64,000 nt of DNA from Corynebacterium sp. ES2730-CONJ. Its GTDB lineage: Bacteria > Actinomycetota > Actinomycetes > Mycobacteriales > Mycobacteriaceae. Positions 9,801 through 16,480 of the stretch are shown here, piece after piece. The stretch lies in assembly GCF_024834055.1 (NCBI RefSeq), contig NZ_JANUXZ010000007.1:42252-106251 (forward strand), read 5' to 3'. Every line of letters starts with the position of its first letter. The stretch's first letter is position 1. The translations under genes and the position numbers were made by a program. Below the pieces are notes generated by a model. It was not told the DNA's origin. It worked only from the letters and a program-made list of their open reading frames with translations, and searched no databases.

Positions 9801-12800
9801 ATATATGACCCAAATGAACGCGGCTTATATCTTCGCGAGCTGATGCCCAGCGGTCGTCGATGAGCACGGCGGTGGCAGGATCAAAGCGGGGAGCCACCGT
9901 GCGCGGCCAATCCGAGCCTAGCTCGCTGGCTACTAGATCGAAAAGCTCTTGATCAGTCGCGTCTGCTGAAAGGTCGACTCTGTGGGAATGATCCTCTAGA
10001 CCCAGATGCGTCAAGATAGTGCGTGCAGTGGCGGCGAGTACCCCGGAATCTCCGGTGATACTCTCGGTGAATTCTCGCACTGCTTCCTGGTTAACTCCTG
10101 CCCCAGCGGTATTATCCGATTGTGCAATGCTCACGGTGAGGCCGTGATCTGTGGCCACTGATTGCACGGCAGCGTCGATAAGCTGATCGAGTTCGCTGCT
10201 GGAATTGGGCGAGCTGGGCTTAAGAGTGGCTAGATCTCCGCCGCGTATAGATGAACCGTCGCGGGCGCCTAGTACTAAGGCGGCGGTGGCGTGGTAAACC
10301 CACCCTGGCCCCAGCTCCCAGACTTTGGTAATCCGCTCGGATATATAGCTTGGACGCTGGGATGCGGGACCGGTCAGCCGCCTGAGGGCATCCTCGATCG
10401 CGGTTGAGAGCACTGGACCGAAGGGCTGGTAATTCTTGCTCAGTCTCGTTGTGGTGGCATAGAGGTCACTGAGCTCTGAGTCTGCGGCCCCATCAATGGA
10501 ACCTAAGTTGCACTCCAGGCCGAGATCGAGAAGAAGCTGGTTACGGCGCGAGGAGACACCCTCAACGAGTTGCTCGATGGTATCGGTTGCTGCCATTTGA
10601 TCGGGGCGGACCTTAGCCCATAAGGCAATGAGCGTTCTCGTTGCTTCTGCGGCACCGAAATTCAAATCCTCAGGGCGCGGCTGCGTGGAATGCGCCGGGA
10701 TGGCTGCTTGCGGCGCGGGGATGACAGCAGGCTGTGGTGCTTCTGTCTCTGGTTTGTCCTCTACTGAAGCATCGGTAAATATGGCTGGTGCGGGGTATTC
10801 TTCCCGGGCAAAAACCTGCGCCGCGTCACGTTCGACGTTGAGGATATCAACGTGTGTGGGCTGATATTTATCCATCGCTGCGGTTTGCGCCATGAGATTA
10901 GCCAGGGTGGGCGCATGGCCAACTCCAACTTCGATGAACCGCTGGATGCCTAGGCCGTGGGCCTTTTTGGGGCGCAGAATGAGATCTTGGGTTTCAATCC
11001 AACGCACCGGAGAGGCGAATTGCCAGGCCAAGAGCTCCACCAGAATGGTGCGCGCTAAGGCCCCAGGATTGTGTATGCGATCCTCCCACTGTTCTAGGAC
11101 AGTGTGCAAAATTGGAGCATCCACCACATCTAATATGGCGCCCACAAATTCTTGAGTGAGTTCAAAGGGACGGGCAACGAGGTTGGGAATATATTTGCCT
11201 ACCAACACCTCAGTATTAATCACCTCAGGCAGGAGGCTCTCTAAATGCTCACGGAAATCAGCTACCCCGTTGAGAAGATGCGTGGAGTGGAAGGGGACAT
11301 CAATGCCCGGGATGATAATTAGAGCCCGCTGGCCTGGGGCCTTTTGCTCCGCATCCGCTGCCAGGATATGCAAGCCCTTCATGGTGCCGGCGACGGCATA
11401 TTGTTTACCAGCGAGGTTGTAGTTCACGATCTCAAGAAACTCACCTGACGACTGCGACAGGGTGGAGATATAGTCAAAGACCGTTTCTTCACTCAACCCC
11501 ATCTTATGAGGCCGTAAAGCCGCTAATCCGTACTGGGAATTACCTTTTTCGTCTCTTTCCACCAGGCGGTGCATGGTGAGGCCTCGTTGATATACAATCT
11601 CGACAACATTCTCGAGGGTAATGACATGGGAATAGGCAGCGAGCGCAGTGTATTCCCCAACCGAGTGCCCAGCAAAATAGGCGTTATTTTCTAAGGTGTG
11701 CGCCTCGTCCAACTCTGCGATCTGCGCTACTGCTAAACAAGCCATAGCAACCTGGGTGAACTGCGTGAGATAGAGAACGCCCTCAGGGTGGGTGAATACC
11801 TCGTTACCCACTGATATGGCAGGGGGGTTATTGCGCACAATTTCTAGAATCGAGAACCCTAATTGGGTGCGCGTATGATGGTCCGCGCGATCCCAGATGC
11901 GACGGGCTGCTGCCGATTTTTGCCGTTGAACCATGCCCATACCAACGCTCTGGATGCCTTGGCCGGGAAAAGCATAGAAGGTGCTCGGCGACTTCATCGT
12001 GGCCGTAGCTTTGAGCACGGGGCGATCGTTAACGCTGGCGGTAATTTCTCGCACTTCCCCATAACCGTCGCGTTCATCGACCCCGATGCGTACAACGGTG
12101 AAGTCTACGGTTTCACCGGGGAGGAGGGGGCTTTGCATAAAGACGTGGTAGTCCAGGATCTCTGCTGCGGGCGTAGAAATACTTCCTTCGGTAAATTGCG
12201 CGCTCGCTATGTGCTGCGCAATCGCTGAGGTCCACATACCGTGGACGATGACGCCCTTATGAAGGCCTGCGAGCTTGGCGGCGGTATCACTTAGGTGGAT
12301 CGGGTTATGGTCCCCAGTCACCTTTGCGAAAGCTTCCATAGAGTGCGGAGCGACAATACGGGCATGGGCCCTGAAGGAAGAGGGGGTGGGGTGGAAAGCC
12401 GGCTGCGAGAGGCTCAGGGGCTGCGAACCTGTGCGGCCCTGAATTGCAAAGCGTTCCCTCAGAGTCGCAAGTATGCGCCCCTGCTCAGTAATCTCAGCGC
12501 GCACTTCAATCACGCGCCCACTGGTGGTGTCAGACACAGAGAGGATTGTGGCCGATATATCGAGGTCTACGTGCTCTCCTGCAGTAGGGGGAACTAACTC
12601 TCTGTGCAGTTCAATATGGTGGTCGAGGTGAACGAGGTTGAGCAGCCCCTCGACTGCCCGCCATAAGGGATGATCGGGGACTTTAGCTTCACTCAAAGCC
12701 CGGAAAATAGCTGGCCATGCGGGGCCGACTAGGATATCGGGATTAAGATGGGTACCACTGATGGTGCCTGGGATATCCCCCGATTTCACCTGCGATCGGA

Positions 12801-15800
12801 TATGCCCTGCGGTGATGGTGAGGTAGTCAGTACAGTCTAGGGCACTCAGGCGTGCGTGGTGGTGGTAGGTCTCGCCGATCTTCTCGCCCCACAACCCACC
12901 GGAGGCAATCTTGGCGAGGTGCTCCATAGCCGCTTCGGCGTCAGCATATTCCACTATGGGAAGGCTGCTCGCTGGTGCGTTTTTAGGAACGGTGATCCGA
13001 ATGGCGAGTTCTTGGCGCAGCGTACCGCTGGTGTCCAGGGGGATCCGCAGGTGAGCAAGCTCAGGATCGAGTGCCACGAGGTGGGCGCCGGAGGGTTCGT
13101 GGTAAGCGCTATCTGCTCCCATCACCCACTGGTCGCGGTTGCCAAGGCGCTCGATGAGGGAAATATGGTGGTGCCCTGCCCAGAAAATACCAGGGCTTCG
13201 CAGTACCTTCTCAACCACACAGGTATTATCCGGCTGGGCGGCAACACCTGCTGCTTGGAGCTGATCGATGGTGGTGGCATTAAAGCGGGCAAGTAGACGG
13301 GCAACGGGCTCATTGAGTGCGGTGATCCCAGCTACAGAGCTAATACCTGGAATGATGGCTACTTGGTCGGCTGGGTATCGTTCATCCTGGGCTTGCCAGA
13401 GCGAATCCGAACGCCACCAGCGTCGCACCTCCGCGTCAATGCGCGGAACGAAATTTACTGGCTTTCCGCGCCCAGCGCATAGGTCAAAGAACCATGCACA
13501 GTCCGCAGGATGCAGCAGTTCGGTGGTGGCGATTGGGTAGGTGCTCAGCAGTTGTTCAATGAGTTCTCGCGGGTCTTGGTCCGCGTCTGCAGTAATCGTT
13601 GGGGTGAATTCCCCATGCTCGACGGGGCTGAGTCTGGCCTCGGTGCGACTGAGCATCTGCGCGAAACGGCTAAACCATGTGTGGTCAACCCAGCGCCCCT
13701 GATAGGGCCCCGATAGATCACAATATCGATTAAGCCACGCCGCATAGGTCATGTCTTCCACATCGCCGAAATAGGGTTTTGCTGTTCGGTTGAGTGCGGC
13801 GATAATTTCTTCACGACGCTCCTGGCAGAGCTCTTCATTACCAGCGACTTCGTCGAGCAACCTGGCGGTGCGGGCGAAGGAATTATCAATTTCGTGGATA
13901 TCAGCACCTAGTTGCGAGCGACCTGAGGCCATACCGTCCCGGGCGTCGCCTGCCCCCACCCAGCCTGAAATACCAGGGGTTGCCACCAATAGTTCCTTGA
14001 CCGCTTGGCTGGTTTTAGCCTCTAAGGTGGCCATCGCAGCGGTACCGATGAGAATACCGTCGACAGGCATAAGGGGAAGATCATAAGCGCGTGCCCACGA
14101 GCCGGTCAGGTATTCCGCGGCGCGTTCCGGAGTACCAATGCCGCCACCTACACAGAGGGTGATATTAGGAGTCTGGCGGATCTCAGCATAGGTTGTCATG
14201 AGCAAATCATCGAGGTCTTCCCACGAGTGGTGTCCGCCTGCTTTACCTCCTTCAATTTGCATGATGATATCGGTGTCCGGGACCATCCGAGCAATCTGGA
14301 GGATCTTGCGTATATGCCTGACGGCTCCTGGCTTGAAGGAAATCCACGGCAAGCCTGCCGCACGCAGTTGTGCGATCACCTCCACCGCCTCATCTGGTTC
14401 TGGTATTCCAGCGGAGATGGTAATGCCATCGAGCGGAGCGCCGGCGGCACGGGCCTTGAGAAGGAGCCCCTTACCTGCCACATGGAGTCGCCACAGCTTC
14501 GGATCCAAGAACATAGCATTAAATTGTGCGTTGATCCCAGGCTCTAGGAGCGCTGTAAGCTTAGCTAAATTGCTTGCAAAGATCTCCTCGGTCACCTGAC
14601 CACCACCAGCCCATTCCGCCCAGTGACCCGCATTTGCTGCGGCTGCCACGATCTCTGGATCTACTGTTGTCGGTGTCATTCCGGCTAGAAGGGTGGGTGA
14701 ATAGCCCGTAAGACGAGTAAATTTAGTGGACACACACAGCGTGCCATTGCGCTCGACAAGCTGCGGGGCGAAGTCGGAATAAGGCTGCGGGAGGTGAATA
14801 TCGGCACCGGCATCAAAAAGTAAAGCTTGACCGTGAACAGGCGCAACCGCGAAACTGCGCGCCGACAATCCTTCGAGGATTTTCTCGGTCATGGGCACCA
14901 TGCCGCTATCGGGGCCGATATCGAGAAACCAACGCGCACCCTGGTCATAGGCAGCAAGCACCACATGGGGCCAATCAATAGGATCGACCATAATCTGCCT
15001 CGCGATGTCCCGGGCGCGTTGCGCATCGAGGCCACAAAGTGCAGCCCACTGGGCAACGTCCTCCACACCTGGGGCTAAAAGCGGATGGTGAAAACCGGCA
15101 AGAATCGGCAGCACGGTGATCTGCGGCTGCAAAACAGCGCCGCCAGTTTCCTTATTGTCGCGGGCCTGCGCCTGGGCCTGAGCCTCTTGAATAATAGCGT
15201 TCCTGACTCGCTGATTATCCTCGGGGCGTCCGACGAGCACGAAGGAATCGCGGGAATTTTTCAACCCGATATGAGGCCGCTCATGCAGTGGGATATCGTG
15301 GCAGCTCTGGTCTATGATCTGAGACAACTGCGCGTGGTTCACTCCTGAAATGGCAAGCATTGGGCCTTGTTCTCCCTCGGAGATAAGGCCGGTATGGGCA
15401 CTGTGACGGGTGACAGCCGCCCCCACTAAGCGGGCGATCGCAAGGATCTCCGCTGCCTCGGAGAGATCCTTTAAGGCATATACCCCGAGAACACCTTGAG
15501 AATGACCTAAGTGCGCGGCTGCATTTTCTACGTTGAGCCCTTGGTCTTCGAGGAGATCTAAAACCGCTAACTGAGCAAGAAAAATGCCAGGCACGCTGAG
15601 CGCGGGGTGTGCCAGATCGAAGCTCACAGACTCCGCTTCGCTCCACGCTATGGGGTCGAATCCGAAGGGATTTGTACCCGCCATAAGGGAACGTACTGGT
15701 TGGAGAAGTTCCTCAGCACGGCTCATAACGGGTTCAAGAGTTCGACCAGCCCCGTGGGCTACAGCATCCTTAAAAGTATCGAGCCAATCGAGGCCTTGGC

Positions 15801-15894
15801 CGGAGAATACCAGCGCAAAGGGTTCAGTTTGAAAGCGCTCGGTTAGGCGAGACGTCGAATACTCGATGCCGTGGTGGTTAATGTGCGAGGTCAC
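6844..15894 (-). CDS. fas: Type I fatty-acid synthase (FAS-I)
   Basis: A giant cytosolic multienzyme making long-chain acyl-CoA for membrane lipids and mycolic-acid precursors. Domains in order over 3016 residues: acetyl transferase (GHSQG, Ser132); FMN enoyl reductase from about 390 (LLAGMTPTTVDPEIV, then GGGIGTPERAAEYL); hot-dog dehydratase with the MaoC motif GDHNPIHL near 1195; malonyl/palmitoyl transferase (GHSVGEY, Ser1411); ACP with GVSSRRNQLLLDLG, pantetheine Ser at 1781 or 1782; ketoreductase from about 2070 (VVTGASPQSIAARVL); ketosynthase (AACATAAVS, Cys2664). All catalytic motifs are intact. The start is GTG with GAGGAG upstream. The position matches C. glutamicum fasB, but fasA/fasB identity cannot be decided here. 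Confidence 0.95.
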   Translation of the reverse strand: MTSHINHHGIEYSTSRLTERFQTEPFALVFSGQGLDWLDTFKDAVAHGAGRTLEPVMSRAEELLQPVRSLMAGTNPFGFDPIAWSEAESVSFDLAHPALSVPGIFLAQLAVLDLLEDQGLNVENAAAHLGHSQGVLGVYALKDLSEAAEILAIARLVGAAVTRHSAHTGLISEGEQGPMLAISGVNHAQLSQIIDQSCHDIPLHERPHIGLKNSRDSFVLVGRPEDNQRVRNAIIQEAQAQAQARDNKETGGAVLQPQITVLPILAGFHHPLLAPGVEDVAQWAALCGLDAQRARDIARQIMVDPIDWPHVVLAAYDQGARWFLDIGPDSGMVPMTEKILEGLSARSFAVAPVHGQALLFDAGADIHLPQPYSDFAPQLVERNGTLCVSTKFTRLTGYSPTLLAGMTPTTVDPEIVAAAANAGHWAEWAGGGQVTEEIFASNLAKLTALLEPGINAQFNAMFLDPKLWRLHVAGKGLLLKARAAGAPLDGITISAGIPEPDEAVEVIAQLRAAGLPWISFKPGAVRHIRKILQIARMVPDTDIIMQIEGGKAGGHHSWEDLDDLLMTTYAEIRQTPNITLCVGGGIGTPERAAEYLTGSWARAYDLPLMPVDGILIGTAAMATLEAKTSQAVKELLVATPGISGWVGAGDARDGMASGRSQLGADIHEIDNSFARTARLLDEVAGNEELCQERREEIIAALNRTAKPYFGDVEDMTYAAWLNRYCDLSGPYQGRWVDHTWFSRFAQMLSRTEARLSPVEHGEFTPTITADADQDPRELIEQLLSTYPIATTELLHPADCAWFFDLCAGRGKPVNFVPRIDAEVRRWWRSDSLWQAQDERYPADQVAIIPGISSVAGITALNEPVARLLARFNATTIDQLQAAGVAAQPDNTCVVEKVLRSPGIFWAGHHHISLIERLGNRDQWVMGADSAYHEPSGAHLVALDPELAHLRIPLDTSGTLRQELAIRITVPKNAPASSLPIVEYADAEAAMEHLAKIASGGLWGEKIGETYHHHARLSALDCTDYLTITAGHIRSQVKSGDIPGTISGTHLNPDILVGPAWPAIFRALSEAKVPDHPLWRAVEGLLNLVHLDHHIELHRELVPPTAGEHVDLDISATILSVSDTTSGRVIEVRAEITEQGRILATLRERFAIQGRTGSQPLSLSQPAFHPTPSSFRAHARIVAPHSMEAFAKVTGDHNPIHLSDTAAKLAGLHKGVIVHGMWTSAIAQHIASAQFTEGSISTPAAEILDYHVFMQSPLLPGETVDFTVVRIGVDERDGYGEVREITASVNDRPVLKATATMKSPSTFYAFPGQGIQSVGMGMVQRQKSAAARRIWDRADHHTRTQLGFSILEIVRNNPPAISVGNEVFTHPEGVLYLTQFTQVAMACLAVAQIAELDEAHTLENNAYFAGHSVGEYTALAAYSHVITLENVVEIVYQRGLTMHRLVERDEKGNSQYGLAALRPHKMGLSEETVFDYISTLSQSSGEFLEIVNYNLAGKQYAVAGTMKGLHILAADAEQKAPGQRALIIIPGIDVPFHSTHLLNGVADFREHLESLLPEVINTEVLVGKYIPNLVARPFELTQEFVGAILDVVDAPILHTVLEQWEDRIHNPGALARTILVELLAWQFASPVRWIETQDLILRPKKAHGLGIQRFIEVGVGHAPTLANLMAQTAAMDKYQPTHVDILNVERDAAQVFAREEYPAPAIFTDASVEDKPETEAPQPAVIPAPQAAIPAHSTQPRPEDLNFGAAEATRTLIALWAKVRPDQMAATDTIEQLVEGVSSRRNQLLLDLGLECNLGSIDGAADSELSDLYATTTRLSKNYQPFGPVLSTAIEDALRRLTGPASQRPSYISERITKVWELGPGWVYHATAALVLGARDGSSIRGGDLATLKPSSPNSSSELDQLIDAAVQSVATDHGLTVSIAQSDNTAGAGVNQEAVREFTESITGDSGVLAATARTILTHLGLEDHSHRVDLSADATDQELFDLVASELGSDWPRTVAPRFDPATAVLIDDRWASAREDISRVHLGHISAEDLDLRGAGESVAQQAEYFGLDELAAQARDMRPLQWETDIAVVTGASPQSIAARVLEGLLHHGATVIATTSSLDHQRLEFYKELYARSARGSAALWVVPANLSSFSDIDQLSEWIATQRTAQVNGETKVIKPAYKPTVLFPFAAPRVSGTVADAGPETEKQMRLLLWSVERLIATLSRIGIDTHIGQRMHIVLPGSPNRGIFGADGAYGEAKAALDALVNRWVVEDNWKNHTSLAHVLIGWVRGTGLMAHNDPLVSEVERAGVSTFSTTEIASILLDAISTPIRDKACHAPQIIDATGGLSDANLDLAALARAQQREDKQEISDTPSTIKALPSPYRPLGAIHPDFTNQVSQNLDEMVVIVGAGELGPLGSSRTRFDAEISGDLSAAGVVELAWSLGLIHWDHGWLDQDDHEVDEAEIYERYHDEVLARIGIRRFYDDFGMVDNLAPELTTIHLDSDVSFHVADAATAKTYVDSAPETTSAECDPETGEWRIVRHSGSPIYVPRRMAMSRFVGGQIPEGFDPATYGIPADMIDNLDRVAVWNLVATIDAFLSSGFSPAELLGSLHPARVSSTQGTGLGGMQAMRSLYIDGLLAQPRANDILQEALPNVMAAHVMQGYVGGYGQMIHPVAACATAAVSVEEGVDKIKLGKSDFVVAGGYDDLSIEGITGFGDMAATANSKDMVAQGIEERFFSRANDRRRGGFVESAGGGTILLARASLAYEMGLPVLGVVGFAESFADGAHTSIPAPGLGALGAARGSQESRLVTQLAAVGVSADDIRIISKHDTSTHANDPNESDLHEKIAHAIGRSPGNPLYVISQKSLTGHAKGGAAAFQIIGLTQTLRTGIIPANRSLDCVDPVLRQHQHLVWLRSPLDLSEQPAKAGLVTSLGFGHVSALIAIVHPAAFVEAVRRQYGEDRAEHWQEISEEREIMGLRRILNAMHGGKKLYERPVDRNLGATGEHAKQREAAVLLSPTARLVNGILEV

Positions 15895-15938
15895 GATGAG
15901 AAGTTCTCCTCAAATTGATGCGGGAAAGCCTGGCGATG

Positions 15939-15951
15939 TCGGGTCACCCGA
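15939..15951. promoter_or_regulatory. Perfect palindrome upstream of fas, candidate operator
   Basis: TCGGGTCACCCGA is a 13-bp perfect palindrome 45 bp before the fas start codon. It lies downstream of a -10-like CATAAT on the minus strand (15982-15977). That position suits a repressor site such as that of FasR, encoded next door. I have not compared it with the published FasR site. Confidence 0.35.
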
Positions 15952-16245
15952 GGCACCTTTGCTTAAGTCTAGATGCATTATGTAGAAAAAATGGCGCGCT
16001 TAGGAGTCGTTCGTCGACAGGATTATTTTGTCCCCAATACTATGCCACAAAACATGAGGGAAGCGTCATATTTTCGGAAAAATTTTTAGTACAGCGCTGC
16101 AATTAACCCCACGATCCCACGCTGGAAGCGTCATAAAAATAACGATCAGCAGCATATTTGTACGCAACAGCAGCTTCTCACTTCAGTAAATAAGACCCTA
16201 ATCATTTAACGAGACTTAGCTTTGCGTCCCACTACCTGCAGTGTG

Positions 16246-16275
16246 TTTACCTTCGGTGGGTAAGATCCGTAGAAT
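16246..16275 (+). promoter_or_regulatory. Promoter-like sequence of the crRNA-like RNA
   Basis: TTTACC (16246-16251) and TAGAAT (16270-16275) are separated by 18 bp. A start about 7 nt downstream would be at 16282, exactly where the first degenerate repeat begins. TAGAAT also recurs before cas8e. Confidence 0.45.
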
Positions 16276-16281
16276 AAACAG

Positions 16282-16309
16282 ATATTCCGAGGGTTCTTCG
16301 GAATGATCC
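16282..16309 (+). repeat. Degenerate CRISPR repeat 1 of the mini-array
   Basis: Aligned without gaps to the array repeat it has 15/28 identities, concentrated at the ends. The stem is diverged but still pairs: ATTCCGA (16284-16290) with TCGGAAT (16298-16304) around a 7-nt loop. The last seven bases ATGATCC are those of the array repeat. Stem changes that keep pairing argue against chance. Confidence 0.55.
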
Positions 16310-16330
16310 CTTAGCGATAAAGAGATCACA

Positions 16331-16358
16331 CTAATCCCCGCACGAGCGGGGATAGCCC
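16331..16358 (+). repeat. CRISPR repeat 2 of the mini-array
   Basis: 22/28 identities to the array repeat in the same orientation. Bases 16335-16353 are 19 consecutive identical bases, including the whole hairpin with loop ACGA. The 5' end and the 3' handle differ (CTAA and AGCCC). Confidence 0.85.
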
Positions 16359-16389
16359 CCAGCCTACGTGTAGGTTTTGGGGGCTTTTT
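16354..16389 (+). terminator. Intrinsic terminator upstream of cas3
   Basis: AGCCCCC (16354-16360) pairs with GGGGGCT (16379-16385), stacked on AGCCTA/TAGGTT with loop CGTG and followed by TTTTT. No gene on this strand lies upstream except the crRNA-like unit, so the terminator belongs to that unit or acts as an attenuator in the cas leader. Confidence 0.85.
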
Positions 16390-16480
16390 CGAATATATGG
16401 GCGATCGTGGTACCCCCGCTGTCCACTCATCGAGAATAATGGAAATACATCACAAGCTTTCTTCATATCCTAAGGACATC

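Larger units (their letters stand above)
16282..16389 (+). ncRNA. Candidate Cas-regulating crRNA-like RNA (mini-CRISPR)
   Basis: A compact unit on the cas strand just before cas3: degenerate repeat (16282-16309), 21-nt spacer (16310-16330), second repeat (16331-16358) and an overlapping intrinsic terminator. Both repeats can fold the Cas6e-type hairpin and the first retains the handle ATGATCC. Processing by Cas6e would give a short-spacer crRNA. The spacer seed CTTAGCGATAAA matches the minus strand of the cas8e promoter at 19378-19362, with mismatches at +6 and +12 only within the first 13 positions. This is the layout of known CreR-type RNAs that guide Cascade to repress cas genes. RNA production and function are inferred. 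Confidence 0.6.
15895..16480. other. fas-cas3 intergenic region
   Basis: 586 bp between divergent fas and cas3. The left part holds the fas promoter and palindrome. The right part (16246-16389) holds the mini-CRISPR and terminator described separately. Between 16000 and 16240 I see only AT-rich sequence without a convincing gene. The 91 bp after the terminator must carry the cas3 promoter unless transcription reads through. Confidence 0.6.

Noticed and set aside
6968..15846. Many frames of 60-170 codons on the strand opposite fas
   Set aside because: All are shadows of the fas coding sequence with no family features.
16397..16480. Longer cas3 N-terminus, or a small toxin ORF, between the terminator and cas3 (as in CreTA modules)
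   Set aside because: No ribosome site precedes ATG 16397, while ATG 16481 has a good one. No separate short ORF with a ribosome site is seen here, so the unit looks like a pure regulator rather than a toxin-antitoxin.
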